64,000 bases of DNA, from NCBI GenBank assembly GCA_963579025.1, contig CAUZFZ010000008.1, forward strand, positions 68,511-132,510, given 5' to 3'. The translations under genes were made by a program, and so were the position numbers. The notes beneath the pieces are model-generated. The model did not search any database. It saw only the letters and a program-made list of their open reading frames with translations, and had not been told where the DNA came from. Below are positions 23,465-32,489 of this stretch, piece by piece; positions within the stretch are counted from its first letter, which is position 1, and the number at the start of each line of letters is the position of its first letter. The stretch comes from CAUZFZ01 sp963579025 (GTDB lineage: Bacteria; Planctomycetota; Planctomycetia; Planctomycetales; Planctomycetaceae).

Positions 23465-24589
23465 ATGAAAATCACTCGGATTGAAAGCTTTGCCGTCGAG
23501 ATCCCGCTCAAACCCGAACGCCGCATGCGATCGGCGCTCGGGCAGCACGTCGTGTCGCGTTACGTCATCATCCGCGTGGAAACGGACGCAGGTATCGAAG
23601 GTGTTGGCGAAGCGACCGTCATGGAACGCTGGAGCGGCGAGACCGTCTGGGGCGCCAAGGCACTCATTGACAACGTCCTGGCTCCGTTGCTGATGGACTT
23701 CGATCCGTACGACATTGAAGGGATCGACGACCGCATGGACGGGGCGTGTCGGCACAACTGGTTTGCGAAATCCGCCATCGAAATGGCGTGCTGGGACATT
23801 CAAGGCAAAGAAGCCGGTAAACCCGTTTATGAACTGCTCGGCGGCGCCGTCCGGCCGAGAGAGATTCGCTGTCGGTTCTCCATGGGAGCGTATCCTCCGG
23901 AACGAGCGCAACGTCGCGCCCAGGAACTGGTCGATGAAGGCTTCACGACGATCAAGGTCAAAGTTGGTACGAACCCGGACGAGGACGTGGAGCGCGTACA
24001 ACTCGTCCGCAACGTCATCGGACCGAACCTGGACATGGTGATCGATGCTAACTGTGGCTGGGACGCGAAAACTGCCATCACCAGCTTCGAACGCATGCGA
24101 GGCTGTAACATCAGCCTGTTCGAGCAACCCACAACAGACGGCGACTTCGATGCCCTGGCCGCAGTGCGTCGGGCCATCGCTCCGACGTTTGTCATGGCCG
24201 ACGACATCGTGTTCGACCGCATCCACGCCGAGAATTGTCTGCGAACTGAAGCGTGCGACGTGATCAGCGTTTATCCCGGAAAGAACGGCGGCATTCGCAA
24301 GTGCAAAGAAATCGTCGACCTGGCCGAGCAGCATGGCGTGGCCTGCAGCATGGGCTCAAACCTCGAATGGGACATCGCCACGGCGGCCATGTGTCATCTG
24401 GTCGTGGCCTGTCCGAATCTGAAGATTGAGCAGTTTCCCGGCGACATCCTGGGCCCGGACTATCACGACATTCGGATTGCCACCAATCCATTGAACATCT
24501 CTGGCCCGATTGTCGAACTGTCAGACCGGCCCGGACTTGGCATCGATGTCGACTGGGCAACTGTCGAGAAGCATCGATTCACAATCTGA
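23465..24589 (+). CDS. Enolase-superfamily enzyme (mandelate racemase/muconate lactonizing type)
   Basis: A 374-residue TIM-barrel enzyme that should abstract an alpha-proton from a carboxylate substrate. Seen: an N-terminal capping domain (MKITRIESFAVEIPLK), TTIKVKVG with the KxK pair at K164/K166, metal ligands D194 (VIDANCGW), E220 (LFEQP) and the D246/D247 pair (MADDIVF), and a C-terminal SMGSNLEWDIATAAM. The KxK pair places it in the MLE/MR subgroup. The start ATG 23465 is chosen because the preceding in-frame residues are low-quality. Substrate cannot be told; sugar acids or muconate-type compounds are options. It overlaps no neighbour and is convergent with the exonuclease gene. Confidence 0.9.
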   Translation: MKITRIESFAVEIPLKPERRMRSALGQHVVSRYVIIRVETDAGIEGVGEATVMERWSGETVWGAKALIDNVLAPLLMDFDPYDIEGIDDRMDGACRHNWFAKSAIEMACWDIQGKEAGKPVYELLGGAVRPREIRCRFSMGAYPPERAQRRAQELVDEGFTTIKVKVGTNPDEDVERVQLVRNVIGPNLDMVIDANCGWDAKTAITSFERMRGCNISLFEQPTTDGDFDALAAVRRAIAPTFVMADDIVFDRIHAENCLRTEACDVISVYPGKNGGIRKCKEIVDLAEQHGVACSMGSNLEWDIATAAMCHLVVACPNLKIEQFPGDILGPDYHDIRIATNPLNISGPIVELSDRPGLGIDVDWATVEKHRFTI

Positions 24590-24611
24590 TTTTGTCGTCG
24601 GAAACAATCGG

Positions 24612-25184
24612 TCACGATTCTGATTCACCGACGAGCAACGGCAGCAGTTTCGCGATGTTACGGGCGTCGTCGATGCCGCGGTGTGGACGTCCTTCGAATC
24701 GGATGCCCTCTGCTTCGAGGACATCGCTGAGACCACGTCCTCGACGCAGCCCGCGCTTTCGGGCATAGGAATCTTTCAGGTTCAGGTGTCCGGATGCGAA
24801 CGGATATGCGACCCCGTGGTATTCACTATCGCGTTCGAACTGCCACCGGTCGTAGTCGCCCCATGAACAGAACAGGCAGTCCTGGTAAGTGGAAAACCAT
24901 TCAACGAATTTGCTCAGCACGTCTTTGTAGCCCAGGGCGGCGTCCACTTCAGACTGTGCAATTCCAGTCAGCTCTCGACAGAATTCCGTCAGGGCCGGAT
25001 TGCGGACGGGACGGACAAAGTTCTGAAACTCGGAAAGGGCCGAATGTGTCCGGCCGTGAATCATGACCGCGCCGATTTCGATGATCTCCATTTGATCGCG
25101 CGGCACGGCGACCCGATCGTCTGAGCACGTGGCTTCCAGATCGACGACGAGAAAGTACGGTGGACTGGCGTTGTCAGCGTGCAT
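24612..25184 (-). CDS. DEDDh 3'-5' exonuclease (ERI-1/KapD type)
   Basis: A 190-residue exonuclease. Seen: Exo I motif FLVVDLEATC (D15, E17), QMEIIEIGAVMI, Exo II region FCSWGDYDRWQFER, and Exo III PHRGIDDARNIAKLL with the His and Asp of the DEDDh type. The layout matches the inhibitor of KinA/ERI-1-like single-domain exonucleases, which trim RNA or DNA 3' ends. The start is set at ATG 25184 (MHADNASPPYF); an upstream in-frame start at 25304 would overlap nadB by 74 bases. It is 46 bases downstream of nadB on the same strand and probably co-transcribed. Confidence 0.9.
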   Translation of the reverse strand: MHADNASPPYFLVVDLEATCSDDRVAVPRDQMEIIEIGAVMIHGRTHSALSEFQNFVRPVRNPALTEFCRELTGIAQSEVDAALGYKDVLSKFVEWFSTYQDCLFCSWGDYDRWQFERDSEYHGVAYPFASGHLNLKDSYARKRGLRRGRGLSDVLEAEGIRFEGRPHRGIDDARNIAKLLPLLVGESES

Positions 25185-25230
25185 TTCGGCAGCAACTTTG
25201 AATGGCGACGTGTGTCCGCCGGACGATTCA

Positions 25231-26874
25231 CTACGAACCAATGGCAATGTGATCGCACTGTGTTGAATCGATTGCCGGAAAATCGCTGCGGGCGTGGACT
25301 CCACGGCTTTCCGTCCGCTCGACCGCGGCCGCAGTTATGGTGCGGGCGATCAGTAACTGGTTCTGAAGCTCCCAGCCCTGAGGCGTCCCGAATTCAAGTT
25401 GGGACACGTATCGTTCCCAGAAAGTCAGTTGGGTCTGGGCCTGCTGAAGACCATCCGCATTTCGCTGGATGCCCGCGTTGCGCCACATCAGTGAATTGAG
25501 CGAGTTGCCGACGTCCACAATGTCCAGCTCCTCCAGATCCCGATCGGGATGCTCCCAGTCGGATTCAAGTGGCACAGCCCGATAGGAATCGGGAATTTCC
25601 ATCGCCTGTTCGGACGCTGCGCGTCCAGCGCGCAGTCCGAACACTAGACCCTCCAGCAGACTGTTCGAACCCAGTCGATTCGCTCCGTGCAATCCAGTGG
25701 CGCTTACTTCGCCTGCGGCGAGTAACCCCGTCACGGTGGTTTCGCCGTTCAGGTTCACGCTGAGTCCACCGATCATGTAGTGCGCGCCGGGTCTCACGGG
25801 GATTCGATCGCTGGCCAGTTCCAGACCAAATCGGGAACAGACGCGACTGATATGTGGAAACCGGCGAGCGACCAGAGCGGCATCCATATGGCTCAGGTCG
25901 AGGTACACACAGGGATGCTGTGTCTTTGACATCTGCTCGGTAATCGCCTGACTGACAACATCGCGGGGAGCCAGTTCCGCGGCCTCGTGATAGTCCGGCA
26001 TGAAACGCTGGCCAGTCGCGTCCAGCAGGTACGCTCCTTCACCGCGTACCGCTTCAGAAATCAAGTGCCGTGCGCTGCCCGCGATGTACAGCACCGTGGG
26101 ATGAAACTGCATGAACTCCATGTCTCGCAATTCCGCTCCGGCGCGAAACGCGGCAGCGTGACCGTCGGCAGTGGCGATCTCTGGATTCGTCGTCTCGCGA
26201 AAAAGACGCCCGGCTCCGCCCGTCGCAAGGATGACTCGCTTCGCCCACACAATTGTCTTGCCGTGAGCCTCGTTCCAGACGATCGCACCGACACACTGGC
26301 CTTCGTGAGTGAGCAGGTCGATTGTGAAAGTCCGTTCCCAGACGCTGGACGTGTTGCGTGAGCGGATCTGTTCGATCATCGCCCGCATCACTTCCTTGCC
26401 GGTCGCATCACCGAGTGCATGTGCCACACGTGGAAAGCTGTGGCCGCCTTCCTGCGTCAGAGCAATCTGGCCCTCGTGGGTGTCGAAGTCGGCTCCGAAA
26501 TTAATCAGCTCTCGAATGCGATCCGGCGCTTCGCGGACGACCAGATTGACGACATCCTCATCGCACAGCCCCTTGCCGGCGGCGATGGTGTCGGCCGCGT
26601 GATTCGCCACGTCGTCCAGTGGGTCAAGCACTCCGGCAATTCCACCTTGAGCCCACGCGCTGTTGGACAGGTCGAGGACGTCCTTGGTCACGACGATCGT
26701 CTGCAGAGACGGGTCGACTTCCAGCGCAGCACGAATCCCGGCAATCCCTCCACCAATGACAAGGACATCGGCGAACATGTGCGGAACGCTCTTGGGAGTG
26801 AACCGGACAAGGTACCGGCGTCCTGGTTGCAGCGTCAGTTTTCTCACGTTGATTCCGGTCGCGAATGCTGGCAT
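25231..26874 (-). CDS. nadB: L-aspartate oxidase
   Basis: A 547-residue flavoprotein that oxidises aspartate to iminoaspartate, the first step of de novo NAD synthesis. Seen: the FAD dinucleotide motif VLVIGGGIAGIRAALE, the SNSAWAQGGIAGV active-site stretch, GGHSFPRVAHALGDATGKEV, MQFHPTVLYIAG, SEAVRGEGAYLLDATGQRF and GEVSATGLHGANRLGSNSLL in the C-terminal FAD region. The N-terminal RRYLVRFTPKSVPH ahead of the FAD motif resembles the short extension found in related NadB proteins, so the ATG at 26874 is preferred over 26778. No nadA or nadC is nearby. Confidence 0.95.
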   Translation of the reverse strand: MPAFATGINVRKLTLQPGRRYLVRFTPKSVPHMFADVLVIGGGIAGIRAALEVDPSLQTIVVTKDVLDLSNSAWAQGGIAGVLDPLDDVANHAADTIAAGKGLCDEDVVNLVVREAPDRIRELINFGADFDTHEGQIALTQEGGHSFPRVAHALGDATGKEVMRAMIEQIRSRNTSSVWERTFTIDLLTHEGQCVGAIVWNEAHGKTIVWAKRVILATGGAGRLFRETTNPEIATADGHAAAFRAGAELRDMEFMQFHPTVLYIAGSARHLISEAVRGEGAYLLDATGQRFMPDYHEAAELAPRDVVSQAITEQMSKTQHPCVYLDLSHMDAALVARRFPHISRVCSRFGLELASDRIPVRPGAHYMIGGLSVNLNGETTVTGLLAAGEVSATGLHGANRLGSNSLLEGLVFGLRAGRAASEQAMEIPDSYRAVPLESDWEHPDRDLEELDIVDVGNSLNSLMWRNAGIQRNADGLQQAQTQLTFWERYVSQLEFGTPQGWELQNQLLIARTITAAAVERTESRGVHARSDFPAIDSTQCDHIAIGS

Positions 26875-26938
26875 GACTGATCAGGACGGCCGGCTCCCAG
26901 CGAGCTGCGTCAGTCAGGTAGTATCCTGACAGACAGAG

Positions 26939-27007
26939 CTCACGCAAAGGCGCTAAGACGCAAAGGAATTCTGTTTCCAACTTTGCGTCTTCGCGCCTTT
27001 GCGTGAG
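26939..27007. repeat. Palindromic element upstream of the oxidoreductase gene
   Basis: CTCACGCAAAGGCGCTAAGA (from 26939) pairs with the complementary arm ending GCGCCTTTGCGTGAG (27007), with one or two mismatches around a central loop. It lies between divergent nadB and the oxidoreductase gene. Confidence 0.85.
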
Positions 27008-27043
27008 ACCCGAAAGCGACCATCCACTCACCCGAGTACATCG

Positions 27044-28207
27044 ATGCCGCAGTTCAAAGCCGCCGTCGTGGGAACAGGATTCATAGGACCGGTCCACGCG
27101 GAAGGCCTTCGTCGTGCTGGTGTCGATGTTGTCGGTATCCTCGGTTCGACACCGCAAAAGTCTGCGGATGCTGCAACGGCTCTGCGGATCCCTCGCGGTT
27201 ACGAGACATTTGAAGACGTCATTTCCGACGAGAATGTCGACTCGGTCCATCTGACAACTCCGAACCGACTGCATTTTGAACAGGCAGCGGCGTGCATTGC
27301 GGCGGGGAAGCATGTGATGTGCGAGAAGCCGCTCGCCATGAACGCGCGCGAATCGGCCGAGCTGGTACGACTGGCGAGTGACGCCAGTGTCGCGTGCGGG
27401 GTCAACTACAACATTCGTTATTACCCGCTGTGCCTTGAAGCGGCGGAGCGGGCGAGAAACGGTCAACTCGGCGACGTCTACCATGTCACCGGCAACTACG
27501 TGCAGGACTGGCTGTTTCACAAAACCGACTTCAACTGGCGGGTGCTGGCAGAGGAAGGCGGCGAGTTACGAGCGGTGTCCGACATCGGCACGCACTGGCT
27601 CGATCTAATTCAGTCGATCACGAGTTTGGAGGTCGAGGCTGTCTGTGCAGACCTGCTGACCGTCTTTCCAGAGCGGCACCGGCCCATCGGCGGCGTCGAG
27701 ACGTTCAGCGGAAAGTTGAACGAGTCGCAGGCCACCGAGTCGGTCGCGATTACAACAGACGACTACGGCAACATTCTGCTGAGGTTTGTTGGAGGAGCCC
27801 GTGGGTCTGTGCATGTCTCGCAGGTCACAGCCGGACGTAAGAACTGCCTGCGATTCGAAATCGCCGGATCGAAGCAGGCCCTCGCATGGAACAGTGAAAC
27901 GCCGAACGATCTGTGGATCGGCCACCGAGACCAGCCGAACGAGTCACTGATACGGGACCCGGCTTTGGTTGGCGATTCCGTGCGGACTTTCATTCAATAT
28001 CCGGGCGGTCACAATGAAGGCTTCCCGGATACGTTCAAGCAGTGCTTCCGGGCATTCTACGGAGCGATCGAGGCAGGCGACCTGTCCGGCGCTGGAGCCT
28101 TTCCGACGTTTGCAGACGGACACCGCGAGATTGTTCTGTGTGATGCCATTCTGAAGAGCCATCGCGAAGGGCGATGGGTGAATGTCGATGAAACATCTGA
28201 CGCGTGA
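27044..28207 (+). CDS. Gfo/Idh/MocA family oxidoreductase
   Basis: A 387-residue NAD(P)-dependent sugar-type dehydrogenase. Seen: the Rossmann motif AAVVGTGFIGPVHAEG, LTTPNRLHFEQAAACIAAGK, CEKPLAMNARE with the conserved EKP, and a C-terminal half with SDIGTHWLDLIQSI (GTHW-type substrate-site His). The start ATG 27044 avoids 15 codons that lie in the upstream palindrome. There is no signal peptide, unlike the second family member at 47416-48744, so it acts in the cytoplasm. Substrate unknown; the family handles sugars and inositols. A lipoprotein gene starts 19 bases later. Confidence 0.92.
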   Translation: MPQFKAAVVGTGFIGPVHAEGLRRAGVDVVGILGSTPQKSADAATALRIPRGYETFEDVISDENVDSVHLTTPNRLHFEQAAACIAAGKHVMCEKPLAMNARESAELVRLASDASVACGVNYNIRYYPLCLEAAERARNGQLGDVYHVTGNYVQDWLFHKTDFNWRVLAEEGGELRAVSDIGTHWLDLIQSITSLEVEAVCADLLTVFPERHRPIGGVETFSGKLNESQATESVAITTDDYGNILLRFVGGARGSVHVSQVTAGRKNCLRFEIAGSKQALAWNSETPNDLWIGHRDQPNESLIRDPALVGDSVRTFIQYPGGHNEGFPDTFKQCFRAFYGAIEAGDLSGAGAFPTFADGHREIVLCDAILKSHREGRWVNVDETSDA

Positions 28208-28226
28208 AAACAAGGAGTTTGCGGCC

Positions 28227-28862
28227 GTGCGAAACAGACTGACTTCCGATTGTGCTGGTGTCGTTTTCTGCAGCCTGACGTTGACCGTCGTATCACTGAC
28301 GAGCGGTTGCACGAAAGCACCGCCACAGGAACCACCTGCGATTCCCGTCGCTGCATCTCCGATACAGCCGACGGCAGATTCCAATGAAGGGCCAGCCCCA
28401 TTCAGTGCGTCAGCGGGATCCGGGAAACGACGAGAGTACACAGGGATCAGTTTCGAAATCCCCGGAAACTGGACGGACAAGGCGGCTCAGATGGTCGACT
28501 CGAAGTATGTAGCGTCGACCGACCACGGTGACATTGAGATCACGTTGACATCGATGGGCGGCGGCATCGAATCCAATCTCGACCGTTGGGTGAAACAGGT
28601 GCGTCGCGAACCGAACGACGAGCCAACGTGGTCGACAGTCGACATCGCCGGAGTCGAAGCGAAGAAAGTCGATGTCCGCGGTCGGTATGCCAGCGGAGTG
28701 GGCACTGACAAGGGCACGCGTCAGGAAACACGATTGATCGGCATCGCTGTTCCGCTGCCGCTGCGAGATTTCTTCATCAAGCTCGTTGGTCCTCGCGAAG
28801 CCATGGTCGAGTTTGACGAGGAACTCAAGACCTTCCTGAAGACCGCTCGTGTCGACGATTGA
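28227..28862 (+). CDS. Lipoprotein of unknown function
   Basis: A 211-residue lipoprotein. The start is GTG 28227, nine bases after AAGGAG; the ATGs further upstream overlap the previous gene. A signal peptide ends in LTSGC, with Cys28 as the lipid-attachment residue. A short Pro/Ser-rich linker follows. The main domain (about 75-210) has SFEIPGNWTDKAAQM and RDFFIKLVGPREAM with FDEELKTFLKTARVD at the end, a pattern seen in small periplasmic domains that describe a protein with a fitted value-like beta structure. I cannot name it further. It is probably co-transcribed with the oxidoreductase before it. Confidence 0.8.
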   Translation: MRNRLTSDCAGVVFCSLTLTVVSLTSGCTKAPPQEPPAIPVAASPIQPTADSNEGPAPFSASAGSGKRREYTGISFEIPGNWTDKAAQMVDSKYVASTDHGDIEITLTSMGGGIESNLDRWVKQVRREPNDEPTWSTVDIAGVEAKKVDVRGRYASGVGTDKGTRQETRLIGIAVPLPLRDFFIKLVGPREAMVEFDEELKTFLKTARVDD

Positions 28863-28942
28863 TCGCCTCGACTAATCAGGCGAGCGGTGAGCGTGTGTCA
28901 GTTGCTGAATTCAGTAGTTCCAAGTTTCGCTGTTCGCGAGAA

Positions 28943-29021
28943 GGGTGGCTGGGGTCGAGCGCCAGCGAGCCCCCAGTAGCGGCGATTCTGGGGGCTCGCT
29001 GGCGCTCGACCCCAGCCACCC
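28943..29021. repeat. Palindromic element, family A copy 2
   Basis: The core GGGTGGCTGGGGTCGAGCGC pairs with its complement ending CCCCAGCCACCC, with AGCCCCCAG/CTGGGGGCT inside, as in copy 1 at 16840-16964. Outer arms AGTAGTTCCAAGTTT (28913-28927) and AAACTTGGAACTACT (29030-29044) extend it. It occupies most of the 355-base gap before cysK; no riboswitch was recognised there. Confidence 0.87.
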
Positions 29022-29217
29022 GAATCTCCAAACTTGGAACTACTGGGATTTGCCAGGTGCCTCAATATCCGGGTTTTCGGTCCGTTCGGAGGCGACAACC
29101 GGGGATTGCCCTCCCGCAGGGCATCTCACATAATCCGCGCCGTCCTGACGCGGTCAGCGTCACGTCGAAGGAGTCGCAACTCGAATCGGTCCCGCAACGA
29201 GAGGGTAGGAGCCCCAC

Positions 29218-30156
29218 ATGTCAGTCTTTAACGACAATTCTCTGTCCATCGGCCGTACCCCGCTGGTTCGCATTAATCGCCTGGCGGAAGGCTGCAACGC
29301 AACCGTTCTGGCGAAGATTGAAGGACGCAACCCGGCATACAGCGTCAAGTGCCGCATCGGCGCAGCGATGATCTGGGACGCCGAGGAGTCTGGAAATCTC
29401 AAAGCTGGCATGGAAGTCGTCGAACCGACCAGCGGAAATACCGGGATCGCTCTGGCATACGTGTGTGCTGCTCGAGGTTACAAGCTGACGCTGACCATGC
29501 CGGACACCATGTCGGTCGAACGTCGCCAGATGCTGCGGGCATTTGGAGCCAACGTGGTTCTGACACCGGGCGCCGAGGGCATGCCGGGAGCGATCCGCAA
29601 AGCCGAGGAGCTGGCAGCAGGAGACAACTTTTACATGCCGCAGCAGTTCAAGAACCCCTCCAACCCGGCGATTCACTTCAAAACAACGGGCCCGGAAATC
29701 TGGGAAGACACCGAGGGGAATGTTGACATTCTGATCTCGGGCGTCGGCACCGGCGGAACGATTACAGGCGTGTCGCGATTCATCAAAGAAGAGAAGGGAC
29801 ACGCGCTGACGTCAATCGCTGTGGAACCGGTCGAAAGTCCCGTCCTTTCGGGCGGTCAGCCTGGCAAGCATCGCATCCAGGGTATCGGCGCCGGATTCAT
29901 CCCGGACATCCTCGATATGACTCTGGTGGATGAAGTCGTGCAGGTATCGAGCGACGAAGCCTTCGAGATGGCCCCGAAACTGGCGATCGAAGAGGGCATC
30001 ATCGGTGGCATCAGTTGCGGCGCCGCGATTGTCGCCGCCCTTAAAGTCGCCCAGCGACCGGAATCTGCCGGCAAGACAATCGTTGCCATTCTGCCGGACT
30101 CCGGTGAACGATACCTTTCGACACCATTGTTCGAATACGCCAAAGAACCGGCATGA
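29218..30156 (+). CDS. cysK: Cysteine synthase A
   Basis: A 312-residue PLP enzyme making cysteine from O-acetylserine and sulfide. Seen: NDNSLSIGRTPLVRINRL, the PLP lysine K44 in NPAYSVKCRIG, the substrate loop TSGNTG (71-76), GTGGTITGVSRF, IQGIGAGFIPDILD, and PDSGERYLSTPLFEY at the end. The sequence closely resembles the enteric CysK type, including NP-x-x-SVKCRIGA and WDAE. AGGAG lies six bases before ATG 29218. A monocistronic unit followed 55 bases later by glpD. Confidence 0.96.
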   Translation: MSVFNDNSLSIGRTPLVRINRLAEGCNATVLAKIEGRNPAYSVKCRIGAAMIWDAEESGNLKAGMEVVEPTSGNTGIALAYVCAARGYKLTLTMPDTMSVERRQMLRAFGANVVLTPGAEGMPGAIRKAEELAAGDNFYMPQQFKNPSNPAIHFKTTGPEIWEDTEGNVDILISGVGTGGTITGVSRFIKEEKGHALTSIAVEPVESPVLSGGQPGKHRIQGIGAGFIPDILDMTLVDEVVQVSSDEAFEMAPKLAIEEGIIGGISCGAAIVAALKVAQRPESAGKTIVAILPDSGERYLSTPLFEYAKEPA

Positions 30157-30211
30157 TTCGGCGCGGGGTCGCTCTGCTTCTTTTCGCCGTTAGCCGGAGA
30201 GGCATCCTGTT

Positions 30212-31915
30212 GTGCAGCCGGTGCTGATCCTCGGAGCCGGAATCAACGGTGCCGCCGTTGCTCGCGATCTTGCGATCAACGGCGTCCCGGTCTGCATTGT
30301 CGACACCAACGACATTGCCTTTGGTGCCACCTCGCGTTCGTCACGTTTGATTCACGGTGGACTGCGTTATCTCGAATACCGCGACATCGATCTCGTCCGC
30401 GAATCGCTGGACGAACGCGAGCGACTGCTGCGTCTGGCTCCGCAGTTTGTCACACCGCTGCGTTTGTCAATTCCTGTCGCGCAGCGGATGGGAGGCCTTC
30501 GCACGGGAGCTGTTCGGTTTTCCGGACTTGCCCGCACGGGAGTCGGTGACTGGCTGCACCCGCGACAGGACCAGCCACGCGGCTTATACGCCGTGCAGTT
30601 CGGGCTCAGTCTCTACGACCGGCTGAGTGGGAGCACCGGACTGCCGGGGCATTCGACACACCGTGTGAGCCGATTTTCCGATCGGCCGAAAGTCGATCCT
30701 CACAGGTTCCACTGGCTGTGTGAATACTCAGACGCTCAGCTCATCTATCCCGAGCGGTTTGTGCTCGCCCTGCTGCACGACGCACAACAGGCGGCCGCAC
30801 AAACAGGTCAGTCGTTCGACGTCCTGCCCCGCCATACAGCTCGTTTGAACGACCGGCAAATCGTCGTTCGCAAGCGCGGCATGAATGAGTCCGACGAGGT
30901 CGTTCGTGAACTGACGCCCGCACTCATCATCAACGCGACAGGCGCCTGGGGTGACCGCACGCTTGAGATGCTCGGTGTCCGGGAACCTGCGCCAAAGTTG
31001 TTCGCTGGAACAAAGGGCAGCCATCTCTTCTCGACGCACGAGCCGCTCAAGAGTGCGTTGGCCGGTCAGGGAATTTATGCCGAAGCGTCGGACGGACGAC
31101 TGGTGTTTATTCTGCCATGCGCCAGTGGTGTGTTGATCGGTACGACCGACGAACCGTTTGACGATTCACCGGACGACGCAGTCGCTTCTGACACCGAGAT
31201 CGCATACTTGATCCGGATGGTGAATGAGGTGTTCCCGCAGGTGTCCCTGGAACGGTCACATGTCGAGATGCACCATGCCGGAGTTCGCCCATTGCCCAAC
31301 GTCGAGACTGAGACCGCTGCCGCAATACCGCGCGGGCATTCGATCGCCGAGACGACGGTCAATGACATCCCGATTCTGACACTCGTCGGAGGCAAACTGA
31401 CGACCTGCCGCGCTCTGGCGGAAGAAGTGACTGATCGCACTTTGGCCCACTTTGGTCTGTCTCGACACGAATCGACGAGTGATCGTTTTGTGCCGGGAGG
31501 TCAGCCAGTCGCGGGAAACAATGAATCGGGACCAGACAGCGCGCGACGCGCGGGAGAGAAATTTGGGCTGAGTCCAGCACAGGCAGAAACGGTCTGGCGT
31601 CTGGTGGGGAATCGGTTTGACGAAGTGTTCGATTCGTCGGTTGCGGGTTCGCGAACGTCGATCACGGGCACAGACATCCCGATTGATTTCGTACGCTGGA
31701 GCATTCGAAACGAATGGATCACGAATCTTGATGACCTCGTCGAGCGCCGTCTGATGCTGACGTTCGCACCGGCTCTTCACCGCGGCACTCTGGCAGAACT
31801 GGCAGCTCTGATGACCGAACAGCGATGCCATGCCACATCTGCAGAAGCCGACGCCGTGGAAAGCACCATTGCCCGGCTCGGTCAGTACTATGGGAAGTCG
31901 GTCTTGTCCGACTGA
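30212..31915 (+). CDS. glpD: Glycerol-3-phosphate dehydrogenase (FAD-dependent)
   Basis: A 567-residue flavoenzyme that oxidises glycerol-3-phosphate to dihydroxyacetone phosphate, feeding electrons to quinones. Seen: the FAD motif LILGAGINGAAVARDLAING, FGATSRSSRLIHGGLRYLEY, INATGAWGDRTLEMLG, and VGGKLTTCRALAEEVTD near 410, as in GlpD. The C-terminal DAO_C-type helical domain follows (IRNEWITNLDDLVERRLML). The start is GTG 30212 (MQPVLIL). It lies after cysK on the same strand but with no functional link. Confidence 0.95.
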   Translation: MQPVLILGAGINGAAVARDLAINGVPVCIVDTNDIAFGATSRSSRLIHGGLRYLEYRDIDLVRESLDERERLLRLAPQFVTPLRLSIPVAQRMGGLRTGAVRFSGLARTGVGDWLHPRQDQPRGLYAVQFGLSLYDRLSGSTGLPGHSTHRVSRFSDRPKVDPHRFHWLCEYSDAQLIYPERFVLALLHDAQQAAAQTGQSFDVLPRHTARLNDRQIVVRKRGMNESDEVVRELTPALIINATGAWGDRTLEMLGVREPAPKLFAGTKGSHLFSTHEPLKSALAGQGIYAEASDGRLVFILPCASGVLIGTTDEPFDDSPDDAVASDTEIAYLIRMVNEVFPQVSLERSHVEMHHAGVRPLPNVETETAAAIPRGHSIAETTVNDIPILTLVGGKLTTCRALAEEVTDRTLAHFGLSRHESTSDRFVPGGQPVAGNNESGPDSARRAGEKFGLSPAQAETVWRLVGNRFDEVFDSSVAGSRTSITGTDIPIDFVRWSIRNEWITNLDDLVERRLMLTFAPALHRGTLAELAALMTEQRCHATSAEADAVESTIARLGQYYGKSVLSD

Positions 31916-31972
31916 CGCGCTTCGGCCAGATTGTCGGTCTCAATAACGTGCTGCCTACAAATGGACGCCGAA

Positions 31973-32389
31973 ATGTCGCTGATTAATACGGACTGGAATC
32001 CGACTCAAAAAGACCTGACCGTCTTTTCGATCCTGCTGATCGGCTTCGGCGCAGTCGTCGGCTTCATCGCCGAATACAAAACCGGTTCACTCACGCTGGC
32101 GTTGTGGATCGCCGGTATCTGCGCAACGATCGGCGTGGCGGGACTGGCATTCCCGCCGTTCATTCGAGTGGTCTACGTCGTGTGGATGACGGCCGTCAGC
32201 CCGATCGGAGTCGTCGTCTCCACCCTGGTTCTGGCACTTACGTTTTACGGAGTCATCTGGCCGATTGGAGCCATCATGCAATTGGGTGGCCGAGATGCGC
32301 TCAAGCTGCGACTCGACCGAAACGCGAAGACCTACTGGCAGAAGCGCGAGCAGATAACCGATCCGCGACGCTACTTCCGCCAGTTCTGA
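31973..32389 (+). CDS. SxtJ-like membrane protein
   Basis: A protein of about 138 residues with two or three membrane segments (FSILLIGFGAVVGFIAEY, TLALWIAGICATIGVAGLAF, GVVVSTLVLALTFYGVIWP) and the conserved C-terminal RNAKTYWQKREQITDP with a final RRYFRQF. This matches the SxtJ family (PF19588), small membrane proteins of unknown function common in planctomycetes. The start ATG 31973 (MSLINTD) is preferred; 31961 is possible. The 3' end of the gene is duplicated at 33581-33656. Confidence 0.8.
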   Translation: MSLINTDWNPTQKDLTVFSILLIGFGAVVGFIAEYKTGSLTLALWIAGICATIGVAGLAFPPFIRVVYVVWMTAVSPIGVVVSTLVLALTFYGVIWPIGAIMQLGGRDALKLRLDRNAKTYWQKREQITDPRRYFRQF

Positions 32390-32450
32390 CCCGAGCAACA
32401 AGAGCGGTTACCATTCCCCGTGGCGGGCTTCCAGACACAGCCTCGCTGTG
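32314..32450 (+). repeat. Direct repeat DR1, copy A (3' end of sxtJ-like gene)
   Basis: A 137-base block, starting CGACCGAAACGC and ending in the hairpin CACAGCCTCGCTGTG. It is repeated at 33581-33719 with about 85-90% identity by eye. The block covers the last 25 codons of the sxtJ-like gene and 61 bases after it. The two copies border a 1.1-kb stretch with a toxin-antitoxin pair and an intron relic. Confidence 0.85.
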
Positions 32451-32489
32451 CGAGCGGGCGGAAGACTGGCGCTTCGGCAGAATCGGCTT

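Noticed and set aside
23261..24334. A long minus-strand frame opposite the enolase-superfamily gene
   Set aside because: The enzyme motifs are all on the plus strand; the antisense frame shows no family features.
28863..29217. A sulfur-related riboswitch before cysK
   Set aside because: The gap is mostly a family A palindrome; no S-box or other known aptamer pattern could be found by eye.
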